From CAZCGA01 sp964498075 (GTDB lineage Bacteria; Desulfobacterota; Binatia; HRBIN30): a stretch of DNA of 27,492 nt. The stretch covers positions 1 through 27,492 of the forward strand of contig CAZCGA010000087.1 in the NCBI GenBank assembly GCA_964498075.1, written 5' to 3'. Under the pieces are notes generated by a model that had not been told where the DNA came from, made no database searches, and worked only from the letters and a program-made list of their open reading frames with translations. This document shows positions 7,640 to 14,937 of the stretch, piece after piece (the first letter of the stretch is position 1; each line of letters starts with the position of its first letter). The translations under genes and the position numbers were made by a program.

Positions 7640-8271
7640 TGGGCACGCGCGGATATGGACTGGAATGTCGTGGGGGGATTTTTTGGCGCGCCACGACCAT
7701 CGCATTGGCCTTTGGCTGCGTGTCGACGTCCGCCCTCGGCTACGATACCGATTTCGACGCACCGCCGCTGCTGATCGGCCCCGGGTACCCGCAGGTCTTC
7801 CGATGCGTACTGGTGAACATTACGGATACCCAAACCGTCCCTAAGAGGGCAACCGCCGCTGGCCCGCAACTTCGCTTGGTCGTCGACAAGGACGTAGAGC
7901 TTCCCTCACTCGGCACGTTCACGTGTAACGGGACCGCATGCGCGCCGTCGTGTCTGCCGTATCGGCAGAATTACACCCCGCCACCCGGCGCCCCAACTCC
8001 CGCGAACAACGCCTGCGCATTCACTTGCCCTCGGTTGGGGCCTCGGCAATCGTGTGCGATTGAACTGACGCTCAATACTCCTCTGCCGACGCCGACACCG
8101 ACCCAGACGGGCGCACCGACACCTGCGAGCACGCCGACGCCGCAGGTGCCGATTCCAATCATCTGCCAGCCCTACAAGCCCCCGAACCGGGGGTTCCTAC
8201 GGGCGTCACTCATGAGCCTCGATGCCCAGCATAACGTCCAGTCGGTTACGTCGACCTTCAAGGAGGACTAG
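7639..8271 (+). CDS. Small exported protein, 'PPL-C-N' family, paralog 4
   Basis: Protein of 210 residues. ATG 7639 is chosen: it overlaps the previous stop (TGATG) and has GGAGG 10 nt upstream; GTG 7636 would add one residue. The signal segment is longer than in its neighbours, with a basic N-region and a hydrophobic core around residues 18-34. The motif is DAPPLLI (40-46), Cys56 and Asn60 (CVLVNIT). It shares TFTCNGTACAPSC with paralog 3 (DFACNGAACPAGS), then has a TPTPTQTGAPTPASTPTP linker, and ends FLRASLMSLDAQHNVQS-VTSTFKED, aligning with paralog 3's tail. The linker plus a conserved tail suggests two folded parts. No recognised family. Confidence 0.75.
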   Translation: MGTRGYGLECRGGIFWRATTIALAFGCVSTSALGYDTDFDAPPLLIGPGYPQVFRCVLVNITDTQTVPKRATAAGPQLRLVVDKDVELPSLGTFTCNGTACAPSCLPYRQNYTPPPGAPTPANNACAFTCPRLGPRQSCAIELTLNTPLPTPTPTQTGAPTPASTPTPQVPIPIICQPYKPPNRGFLRASLMSLDAQHNVQSVTSTFKED

Positions 8272-8332
8272 CGATGCGCCACGACGTGTCGACCGTGTGT
8301 AGGCGATGCGCACAGAAAGCCAGGTGGACTCC

Positions 8333-9637
8333 ATGATCGTACCACCCATCAGCATGGCGGGTCGGTTTCGGCTCGTGATCGCGACTGCGTTGTGTCCGCT
8401 GCTGTTCGCTTCAGGGCGAGCGACCGCAGACATCACGGCATCAACCGCCACCGATGTGTGCGCCGCGACGGCCGATCCGTGTGTCGTCACCACGCTGGTC
8501 AATATCGTCTCCGGCTCCGTCTTAGACTTCGGAACGCGCGCGGTGTCGCTGCAGAGCTCGGGGCAGCTGAGTTTCGGCAACGGCGCGGCGACGGTCCTCT
8601 GTGGCGACTTCACGGCGCAGAGCTGGTCCTATCCGCGGATCATCGTGCGCGCCGTCGAGGGCGAGGGCTACAAGGGCGGCGACGCGCTGATTGTGAGCCG
8701 CGGCAGCTGCTCGTCCGACAGCACCATTCCCTGTCTGGGCGACGAGGATTGTGGCGCAGGGGACACGTGCACGGCGGGAACCGGGAACATCATCCTCAAT
8801 GCCGAAGTGTTGGGATGGGCCAACCCCGGCGGCTGGATCAAGCTCACGGCGTTCGGAAATTTCAGCTCAACCAAGCTCATCGATATGAGCAACGGGAACT
8901 ACGATTACGGCGATGGCGGAGCGGTGCACATCGTTAGTACGACCGGCTCAATCACCACCGGAGGCGTCGTCAGCGGCCGCGGTGGCACGTTGGCGTCAGG
9001 CGGCAGTATTCGGATGACCGCCGCGACCACAATCACCATCAACGCGGAAGTCAAAGCCCTGGGCGGCAGCAATGGCGGGGGTGAGATCAGTCTGGAATCC
9101 GGCACCGACATGACCATCAATGCCCCGCTCAGTGCCTACTCCGATTACAGCAGCGGATCCGGAGGCACCGTCTCGCTTGCAGCCGTCGGCAACATGACTA
9201 TCGGCGGCAGCAAGACGATCAATACGTCGGGACACCGCAATACCAATACCGGCGTCAACGGCAACGGCGGTCAGCAGGAGTACATCGCTGAAGGCAGCAT
9301 CACGATCGGCAACAACGCGCAGCTGCTTGCGAGCGCGGCCAACACCACCTCTGCTGGAAACGGCGGCTCGATCACGCTGACCGGCTGCGCGGTCACGGTC
9401 AACGGCGGAGCGGTCGTGCAAGCGAACGGCGCAACCGGTGGCAGCATCCAGTTGATGGGCGGCGATTCGGTGACCGTCAACAACACCTCTTCGGTGGATA
9501 GCAGCGGTACCAGTGCACAGGACCTGATCTTGACGACCAGCGCCACGGCGAACAATCCAAATACCTACGGCACGCAGACCCAGTTCAGCCCGGCTCCCGA
9601 TATCGAAGAGGACGACGGGTTGCCGTCCTGTCCGTGA
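8333..9637 (+). CDS. Exported repetitive beta-solenoid (adhesin-like) protein
   Basis: Protein of 434 residues from ATG 8333, which has AGGTGG 5 nt upstream; ATG 8306 in the same frame lacks a good ribosome-binding site. A signal peptide ends near TADIT. A Cys-containing insert (CLGDEDCGAGDTC) precedes a long stretch rich in Gly, Ser, Thr and Asn with short hydrophobic strands (GGSIRMTAATTITINAEV, GGEISLESGTDMTINAPL, GGTVSLAAVGNMTIGG, GGSITLTGCAVTVNGG). This is the ladder pattern of right-handed beta-solenoids such as filamentous-haemagglutinin-type adhesins. It lacks the N-terminal TPS secretion domain of true FHA proteins. It ends DIEEDDGLPSCP. It sits 61 nt after the four small exported genes and is probably the last gene of their operon. 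Attachment and partner unknown. Confidence 0.75.
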   Translation: MIVPPISMAGRFRLVIATALCPLLFASGRATADITASTATDVCAATADPCVVTTLVNIVSGSVLDFGTRAVSLQSSGQLSFGNGAATVLCGDFTAQSWSYPRIIVRAVEGEGYKGGDALIVSRGSCSSDSTIPCLGDEDCGAGDTCTAGTGNIILNAEVLGWANPGGWIKLTAFGNFSSTKLIDMSNGNYDYGDGGAVHIVSTTGSITTGGVVSGRGGTLASGGSIRMTAATTITINAEVKALGGSNGGGEISLESGTDMTINAPLSAYSDYSSGSGGTVSLAAVGNMTIGGSKTINTSGHRNTNTGVNGNGGQQEYIAEGSITIGNNAQLLASAANTTSAGNGGSITLTGCAVTVNGGAVVQANGATGGSIQLMGGDSVTVNNTSSVDSSGTSAQDLILTTSATANNPNTYGTQTQFSPAPDIEEDDGLPSCP

Positions 9638-9746
9638 GGTCGGCATCCACCGCTGTCGGCGGCGAGTCGTTCTAGGAAGGCTCCGTTTGTACCACCGACC
9701 TGAATGCGACGGGCTTGCCGGCGGGTGGGACGGTTGACCCCGCCAC

Positions 9747-10712
9747 GTGATCCGCGCGCACCTCACGACGGTCCGGACGCTGCGGCCGACTGTGCCGTTC
9801 CACTTCGACGGCACGGTCCACAAGCCGTCACACTTCCCCAGCCCCGACGTGCACCACGAGCCGGGCGTCTACCGGCAGACGCTGCGGTGGGGCGACCACC
9901 TGTTGGGCATCCGCCTCACGGACGTCGGTACGCGCACGGCACCTGAAATCGAGCTGGCGATCTTCTCACGGCAGCGACTGACGCGCGAGCTGTGCGATGC
10001 CGTGGCTCGCGAAGTGCGCTGGCGGTTCGATCTCGATGCAGACCTCGCCGAGTTCCACATCCAGTTTCGACGCGATCCTGTCCTCGGCCCGGCCATGCGT
10101 CGTTGGAAGGGAATGCGGCTCAGTACGCCGTACGCACTGTACGAGTACCTCGTCGTCACGATCGTCCTGCAGAACGCGACGGTGCGGCGGTCGACGCAGA
10201 TGCTGCGCGCGTTGTTGGAACGCCACGGCACGCGCGTGCGCTTTGACGGACAGACGCTGTACGGCTTCTGGGCGCCGCGCTCGCTGCATGCTGCGACGGA
10301 GGCGGAGCTGCGCAGCCTCAAGGTCGGGTACCGCGCCAAGTCGCTCAAGCGCGTGACCGAGTCGTTGGTGGGCGGCGCCGTCGATGCCATCGCGATCCGC
10401 TCCATGGATCGCGACGCCGCGCGCCGCGCGCTCCTCGAGCTGTACGGGATCGGTCCGGCCTCAGTGTGGTACCTGCTGTTCGATGTCTTCCACCACTACG
10501 ACGCGTTCGACGTGATCTCACCCTGGGAGCAGAAGATCTACTCCCGTCTCCTCTTTGACTGCGATCTCGTGCCGGCCGAGAGGATCCTCGCCGAGGTCAA
10601 GCGGCGGTGGGGCGGCTGGCGCATGTTGGCCTCCCACTACGTCTTCGAGGATCTCTTCTGGCGCCACAGGAAAGACGGCATCCCGTGGCTCGAGTCGTTG
10701 ATCCGGCTGTGA
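9747..10712 (+). CDS. HhH-GPD superfamily DNA glycosylase-like protein
   Basis: Probable base-excision repair protein of 321 residues, organised like AlkA/OGG-type glycosylases: an N-terminal beta-rich part (about 1-105), then a helical domain containing LYEYLVVTIVLQNATVRR (the usual 'sQq' helix) and a helix-hairpin-helix, LLELYGIGPASVWYLL. In characterised members a catalytic Asp follows the hairpin by about 20 residues in a [VP]-D-T-H-like motif. Here the region reads DAFDVISPWEQKIYSRLLF, so the Asp position is not clearly conserved and Asp (AFD) or Glu (WEQ) must be weighed. The OGG1-type Lys is absent. The start is a GTG with no clear Shine-Dalgarno sequence. It ends 1 nt before the convergent MBL-fold gene. 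An uncharacterised HhH-GPD subfamily with AlkA-like substrates is the likeliest reading. Confidence 0.65.
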   Translation: MIRAHLTTVRTLRPTVPFHFDGTVHKPSHFPSPDVHHEPGVYRQTLRWGDHLLGIRLTDVGTRTAPEIELAIFSRQRLTRELCDAVAREVRWRFDLDADLAEFHIQFRRDPVLGPAMRRWKGMRLSTPYALYEYLVVTIVLQNATVRRSTQMLRALLERHGTRVRFDGQTLYGFWAPRSLHAATEAELRSLKVGYRAKSLKRVTESLVGGAVDAIAIRSMDRDAARRALLELYGIGPASVWYLLFDVFHHYDAFDVISPWEQKIYSRLLFDCDLVPAERILAEVKRRWGGWRMLASHYVFEDLFWRHRKDGIPWLESLIRL

Positions 10713-10713
10713 C

Positions 10714-11316
10714 TCATCCGGGGAAGCTGGCTACCAACTCTCGGAGCCGCTGCTTCGCCCCGCCAAGGATCGGTTCGCCGTCACCGACGAGCAAGCTGTC
10801 GAAGTCGAGATCCAGCAATGCCCGGACGCTGGCGCGCAGGCGCGCCGGGTCGTCCATGACCCGCTCGGGGAGCAGCGCGCAGCGGCCCGGCGGATTGCCG
10901 ATGAGCGCATCGCCCACCAGGAGCAGACGGCGCTCCGGCCAGTGCAAGGCGACTTCACCGGGAGATTTCCCCGGAACGCCGATCAGGGTGAACGGGCCGA
11001 TCTGGGCGCCGAGGCGTAACTCCCCGTCGAGCTCGGCGCCCTGGGTGCGGGCGTGGGCGGCGTCGTCGGGATGGATGGCGGTCCGAGCGCCGGTACGGGC
11101 GCGTAGGGTGTTCGCCGCACGGACATGGTTCCGATTGGTGAGGATGATGTGAGCGACACCCATTCGGGCGATCTCGTCGAGGGTCGCTGCGCCGGGCTCG
11201 ACCGGGTCGACGCAGATATTGCCCGCAGCGACGCGCACCAGGTGACCGTTGAAGTTGTAGCTATGGCGCTCCGAGAACCACGGCCACGTGAGGATACCGG
11301 GAACGATCTCGCGCAT
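10714..11316 (-). CDS. MBL-fold protein with degenerate metal site
   Basis: Metallo-beta-lactamase-fold protein of 200 residues. The ATG at 11316 has GGAGG 8 nt upstream, better than the longer frame beginning at 11352. The layout is that of MBL hydrolases (NGHLVRVAAGNICVDP, then HIILTNRNHVRAA, a PGKSPGEVALHW loop, LLVGDALIG and GDGEPI). The canonical H-x-H-x-D-H is replaced by N-R-N-H-V-R, retaining one His. The usual second-site His in PGHSPG is Lys (PGKSPG), although GDAL retains the bridging Asp position. It may bind one metal or none, so hydrolase activity should not be assumed. Substrate unknown. Confidence 0.75.
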   Translation of the reverse strand: MREIVPGILTWPWFSERHSYNFNGHLVRVAAGNICVDPVEPGAATLDEIARMGVAHIILTNRNHVRAANTLRARTGARTAIHPDDAAHARTQGAELDGELRLGAQIGPFTLIGVPGKSPGEVALHWPERRLLLVGDALIGNPPGRCALLPERVMDDPARLRASVRALLDLDFDSLLVGDGEPILGGAKQRLRELVASFPG

Positions 11317-11459
11317 GGTTGATACCTCCGGGTGCATTCTGCCTCTGACCACGCCGCGATGTCACGCGGTGCGCAGTTTTGGGAGCTGAGTCCGCGGCAG
11401 GTGGAGTCCGCAATCCGCTTGACGCTGCGCGCTCGTCGGCACTACCATCGGAGATATCA

Positions 11460-13514
11460 ATGGCAGCCGGGCAGGACGATTCCTCAGGACTCAGGACCCG
11501 GGGCCCTCGCCGGGGGCTCTCCGCCTACTTCGGGGGCCGCCTCGCGGCGTTCCGAAACCCGCTCGCATTCCTGGCGGGTCAGTGTGTGAGCTTCTTCGCC
11601 ATCAGTCTGTACGTCAAGCTCATGCAGATGCGAGATACGGCGGAGTACGGTGCGGCGTGGCTGAGCGGCGGCCGGTTCTGGATGAACAGCATCCACTACG
11701 TGCTCTTCTGCCAGCAAGAGATCTACGTGTTCGGCGGGCTGCTGCTGGCGACGGCTGTCTGGCAGCGCTGCACTCCGCGGGCAGGGATGATCTCATACTC
11801 CGTCGCGTGGCTTCTTGGATTGCTGGTTCTGCCGGCGCTGTCGGTGATCGAGGTGCTGGGCTTGGCGCACTTCGCACTCTTCCTCACGCCGCTCGGGCCG
11901 GAGGAGTTGCGCATGATCGGGTGGACCAGCCACGTCGTCTCCGCCGGCCATGTGCTGCAGTTGCCGCAGGTGACTGCTGGGCTGTTTCTGGTCGTGGCGC
12001 TCTATCACGTGGCGCCGCCGGCCGTGTGGCTACCGCGCTGGCGCGGCTGGGAAGGGAAACCCGCACCCATCGCGGTGGTGTTGCTTGCGGGTGTGGTGAC
12101 CGGAATGGTGCCCAAGCCCGTTCTCGTCGACGCGTTGCTCGGGCCGCACCCCTTGATCTGGATGGTCTTCGGCAACCGTTCGGAACCCAATTCGGAAACG
12201 CCGGAGGACATGGCGATCACACCGGCAGCGTTCCAAACCAGCGCCGCGGGAAGTCACCTCACGCAATCCCTTCTGGCGCCGCTGTTGGATCCCGCGCAGC
12301 GAGTGTTGCGGGCGGTTCCTGGCGTCTCCCAGAACCGTAAGGGTGCAACCCACCTGACGGTGAAGCAGCGCCCAACCAACGTACTGATCCTTGCCCTCGA
12401 ATCGACGCGCGCCGCGAGCCTCGCCACGTACAACCCGGCAGCCACCGCTGGGCGTGACTTGCTGCGCTGGCGCGACGAGACGGTCGTGTTCGACAACATC
12501 TACGCGCCGGTGCCGACTTCGGCGCACGCGATCTTTTCCATTCTCTATGGCGTCTATCCGTACCTCGGTCCGTTCTGGAGCACCGCCGACAAGTCCGTGG
12601 TTGCCGACTCCATGGCCCAGTTCTTCGCCCGCGCCGGGTACCGTACGCACTTCTACATCACCAGCGATCTCAACTACGACAACATCCGCAGCTTCGCAGC
12701 GCCGGGGTTCGAGCGCGTGCTCGATCAGAACGACTGGCCCGGGCAGGAGGCGTACGCGGCGTTGCCGTGGGGCCGCGATGATCGGTTGCTGATCGAAGAG
12801 ATCAAGCGCTTCATCACGGCGAACGGGAAACGGCCGTACTTCCTCTTCGCCATGACCAGTAACCCACATCATCCGTACACCGTCGACCACCTGCCGCCGG
12901 AGCTGCGGGGAGCCGATCCCGAAGCGCAGCCGCAACAAGCCTACGAACGGCTGGTCGAGTACGATCTGCGGCTGCTGACCGAGCTGTATGGATGGATGAA
13001 GCACCAGGGCGTCGCGGAGCATACACTGCTGCTGGTGCTCGGGGATCACGGAGAGGCGTTCGGCGAGCACCCTGGCAACTTCGGCCACGCCGCCTTCATC
13101 TACGAAGAGAACGTGCACATCCCGTGCTTCATTCTCCACCCGCGCCGACTCGGCCTGCCGCGGCACATTCCCCAGCTCGGCTCGCAAGTCGACCTGCGCG
13201 CCACCATCCTCGACATCCTCGGGATGCACGAGTCCGACCCGGGAGACGGTGTGTCACTCCTGCGCGAGGATCCCGAGCACATGGTGGCCAACTTCACGGA
13301 GAACGGCGTGTCGCGTTTTGGTGTCCGTGACACCCAGTTCACCTACATCTACACGCCACACGTCGAAGCCGAGCAGGTCTTCAACCGCCGCGCCGATCCG
13401 GGTGAGACGCAGGACGTCGCCGCGAGCGAGCCTGCCGTCGTCGCGCGCTACCGCGCCCGCCTGCAGCACTGGGAAGCGCAGCATCAGCTGTCGCTGGCAA
13501 AGGTCCTGCGGTAG
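11460..13514 (+). CDS. LtaS/sulfatase-type membrane phosphotransferase or sulfatase
   Basis: Membrane protein of 684 residues from ATG 11460 (GGAG about 6 nt upstream). The N-terminal ~230 residues hold several hydrophobic helices, followed by a long extracytoplasmic alkaline-phosphatase-superfamily domain. Expected metal and nucleophile residues are visible: Glu314 in LALESTR, Thr353 in PTSAHAIFS (the LtaS-like nucleophile position, Thr rather than sulfatase Cys), and Asp529-His530 in LGDHGEAFGEH. A Thr nucleophile favours a phosphoglycerol/phosphoethanolamine transferase over a formylglycine sulfatase. In a Gram-negative the product may be a modified periplasmic glucan, lipid A or other glycolipid; the sequence does not decide. 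It is divergent from the MBL-fold gene and ends 6 nt before the convergent EVE gene. Confidence 0.82.
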   Translation: MAAGQDDSSGLRTRGPRRGLSAYFGGRLAAFRNPLAFLAGQCVSFFAISLYVKLMQMRDTAEYGAAWLSGGRFWMNSIHYVLFCQQEIYVFGGLLLATAVWQRCTPRAGMISYSVAWLLGLLVLPALSVIEVLGLAHFALFLTPLGPEELRMIGWTSHVVSAGHVLQLPQVTAGLFLVVALYHVAPPAVWLPRWRGWEGKPAPIAVVLLAGVVTGMVPKPVLVDALLGPHPLIWMVFGNRSEPNSETPEDMAITPAAFQTSAAGSHLTQSLLAPLLDPAQRVLRAVPGVSQNRKGATHLTVKQRPTNVLILALESTRAASLATYNPAATAGRDLLRWRDETVVFDNIYAPVPTSAHAIFSILYGVYPYLGPFWSTADKSVVADSMAQFFARAGYRTHFYITSDLNYDNIRSFAAPGFERVLDQNDWPGQEAYAALPWGRDDRLLIEEIKRFITANGKRPYFLFAMTSNPHHPYTVDHLPPELRGADPEAQPQQAYERLVEYDLRLLTELYGWMKHQGVAEHTLLLVLGDHGEAFGEHPGNFGHAAFIYEENVHIPCFILHPRRLGLPRHIPQLGSQVDLRATILDILGMHESDPGDGVSLLREDPEHMVANFTENGVSRFGVRDTQFTYIYTPHVEAEQVFNRRADPGETQDVAASEPAVVARYRARLQHWEAQHQLSLAKVLR

Positions 13515-13520
13515 CGCGGT

Positions 13521-13934
13521 CTACGCTTGCTTCGCCAGCCGCTCGATCTCCGCCCAGCGCTCCGCAGACACCGGCATCACGGACAGGCGCGGCAGCCGCA
13601 CCAGCTCCCAGCCCGTGAACGCCGAGCTGGCCTTGATCTCCGCCAAGGTCACGGGACGTGGCAACGGCGCGACCGGGGCCAAGTCGATCGCCAGCAGCTT
13701 GGGGTCGTTCTTCTTCGGATCGGGGTATGCGGCACTCAGTGCGGCGGCGATGCCCACGACCGCCTTCTCGTCGCCGGTGTGGTAGATGAACAAACGATCA
13801 CCCTTCTGCACCTGGCTCAGGTTCTTCAAGGCCTGTGGGTTCTTCACGCCGTCCCATACCGTGCGCGTGTCGCGCTGCAGCTGCGCAAAGGAGTACGCCG
13901 ATGGTTCGGTCTTCAACAGCCAACGTCCAGCCAT
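13521..13934 (-). CDS. EVE domain-containing protein
   Basis: Small protein of 137 residues made almost entirely of one EVE domain, a PUA-like fold that binds modified bases in DNA or RNA. The start at 13934 (ATG with GGAGG 5 nt upstream) gives the typical opening GRWLLKTEPSAYSF. Other hallmarks are TVWDGVKNPQALKNL, KGDRLFIYHTGDEKAVVGIA and the C-terminal ELVRLPRLSVMPVS. It follows the MTHFR-like gene by 19 nt on the same strand, so cotranscription is likely, though no functional link is known. The ligand is not predictable from the sequence. Confidence 0.9.
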   Translation of the reverse strand: MAGRWLLKTEPSAYSFAQLQRDTRTVWDGVKNPQALKNLSQVQKGDRLFIYHTGDEKAVVGIAAALSAAYPDPKKNDPKLLAIDLAPVAPLPRPVTLAEIKASSAFTGWELVRLPRLSVMPVSAERWAEIERLAKQA

Positions 13935-13953
13935 GAAATCCTCCATGAGTCGA

Positions 13954-14868
13954 TCACGATTGACGATACTCCTTGAGCGCCTCGACAATGACCTCGGCGT
14001 CGCTCGGCACGACGATGTTGAAGTTGGCGCCGGGTGCGCCGCCGGCAATCAGCCGGCGCAGCTTGGCGACCAGGTCGTCGAGGCCGAACCGCTGCGCGTC
14101 CTCGCGGCCGGCGTCGCGCAGGCGTTCCACGATCGCCGTTGGCACGGCGATGTGCAGTTGCTGTGACAGGAACTCGCAGCGCCGCGCGCTGTTCAGCGGT
14201 AGCAAGGAAGGAATGATCGGCCGATCAATGCCGGCGGCGCTGGCGCGGTCGCGGTAACGAAAGAAGGCGTCGGCATCGGTCACAATGTTGGCGATCAGTC
14301 CGTCCGCCCCGGCGTCGATCTTCTGCTTCAGGAAGCGGAAGTGTTTGTCCAGCGCTGCTGCAGGAAACTCCGGATGCGCGGCGACGAAGACGTCGAGGTT
14401 CGGCAACGGCTCGCAGTGCGAGCCATCCAGCAACGTCCCGGCGCGGTAGCCGGCGACCATGCGCACCAGCTCCGAGGTGGTGAAGCGGTACGAGTCGAGC
14501 AGCTTCGAGTTGCCGGGTGACGGGTCGCCGCGGATGATCAGCACGTCGCGCACGCCCTTCAGCGACATCTCGTGCAGGTGGTAGTAGACGCTGCGCGCCG
14601 AGCCTTCGTCACGTGCCGTCAGGTGAATGATCAGCGGGACGTGGCCCATGGCGCGCTGAATGTCTTCGACGATCGCCCACGGGCTGAACTTGTAGCTGCC
14701 GCCGGTGGAGTTGGTCACCGCGATGGCGTCGAGCCCGAGGGCGCGCAAGCGCCGCGCGATGCCGACGATGCGGTCGATCTCCAAGTACAGCCGCGGCGGG
14801 CTGATCTCGGCGGTGAAGATGGGTGCGCCGCGCTGGGCCTTTGCGGCAACGATGCCGAGCAACGCCAT
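13954..14868 (-). CDS. Methylenetetrahydrofolate reductase family protein
   Basis: FAD-dependent MTHFR-like TIM-barrel protein of 304 residues, in the size range of bacterial MetF. Recognisable elements are the first-strand motif FTAEISPPR (Glu at the MetF catalytic position), DAIAVTNSTGG, IIHLTARDEG, DVLIIRGDPSPG and the late-barrel segment KQKIDAGADGLIANIVTDADAFFRYRD (split: KQKIDAGAD then GLIANIV). The family reduces 5,10-methylene-THF to 5-methyl-THF for methionine synthesis. The TAEISPPR variant also occurs in MTHFR homologs that partner other C1 enzymes, so strict assignment as metF is withheld. The ATG start lacks a clear ribosome-binding site and lies at the edge of a repeat cluster. 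It sits between the tandem GST-fold gene upstream and the EVE gene downstream. Confidence 0.82.
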   Translation of the reverse strand: MALLGIVAAKAQRGAPIFTAEISPPRLYLEIDRIVGIARRLRALGLDAIAVTNSTGGSYKFSPWAIVEDIQRAMGHVPLIIHLTARDEGSARSVYYHLHEMSLKGVRDVLIIRGDPSPGNSKLLDSYRFTTSELVRMVAGYRAGTLLDGSHCEPLPNLDVFVAAHPEFPAAALDKHFRFLKQKIDAGADGLIANIVTDADAFFRYRDRASAAGIDRPIIPSLLPLNSARRCEFLSQQLHIAVPTAIVERLRDAGREDAQRFGLDDLVAKLRRLIAGGAPGANFNIVVPSDAEVIVEALKEYRQS

Positions 14869-14874
14869 CGGTCA

Positions 14875-14937
14875 GAATTGAGTCATTGAGTCATCGTCTC
14901 ATTGAGTCAATGGATCAATGGCCCGCTGACTCAATTC
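14875..14937. repeat. ATTGAGTCA direct/inverted repeat cluster
   Basis: GAATTGAGTCA (14875-14885) is exactly inverted as TGACTCAATTC (14927-14937), and the 41 nt between them contain two more copies of ATTGAGTCA (three forward and one inverted in all). The right arm includes the stop codon of the tandem GST-fold gene and the left arm lies just upstream of the MTHFR-like start. The transcript could fold into an 11-bp stem; there is no U-run, so it is not a canonical terminator. Confidence 0.6.

Noticed and set aside
9638..9746. Small GC hairpin after the solenoid gene as a terminator
   Set aside because: The stem is 4 bp and no T-run follows.
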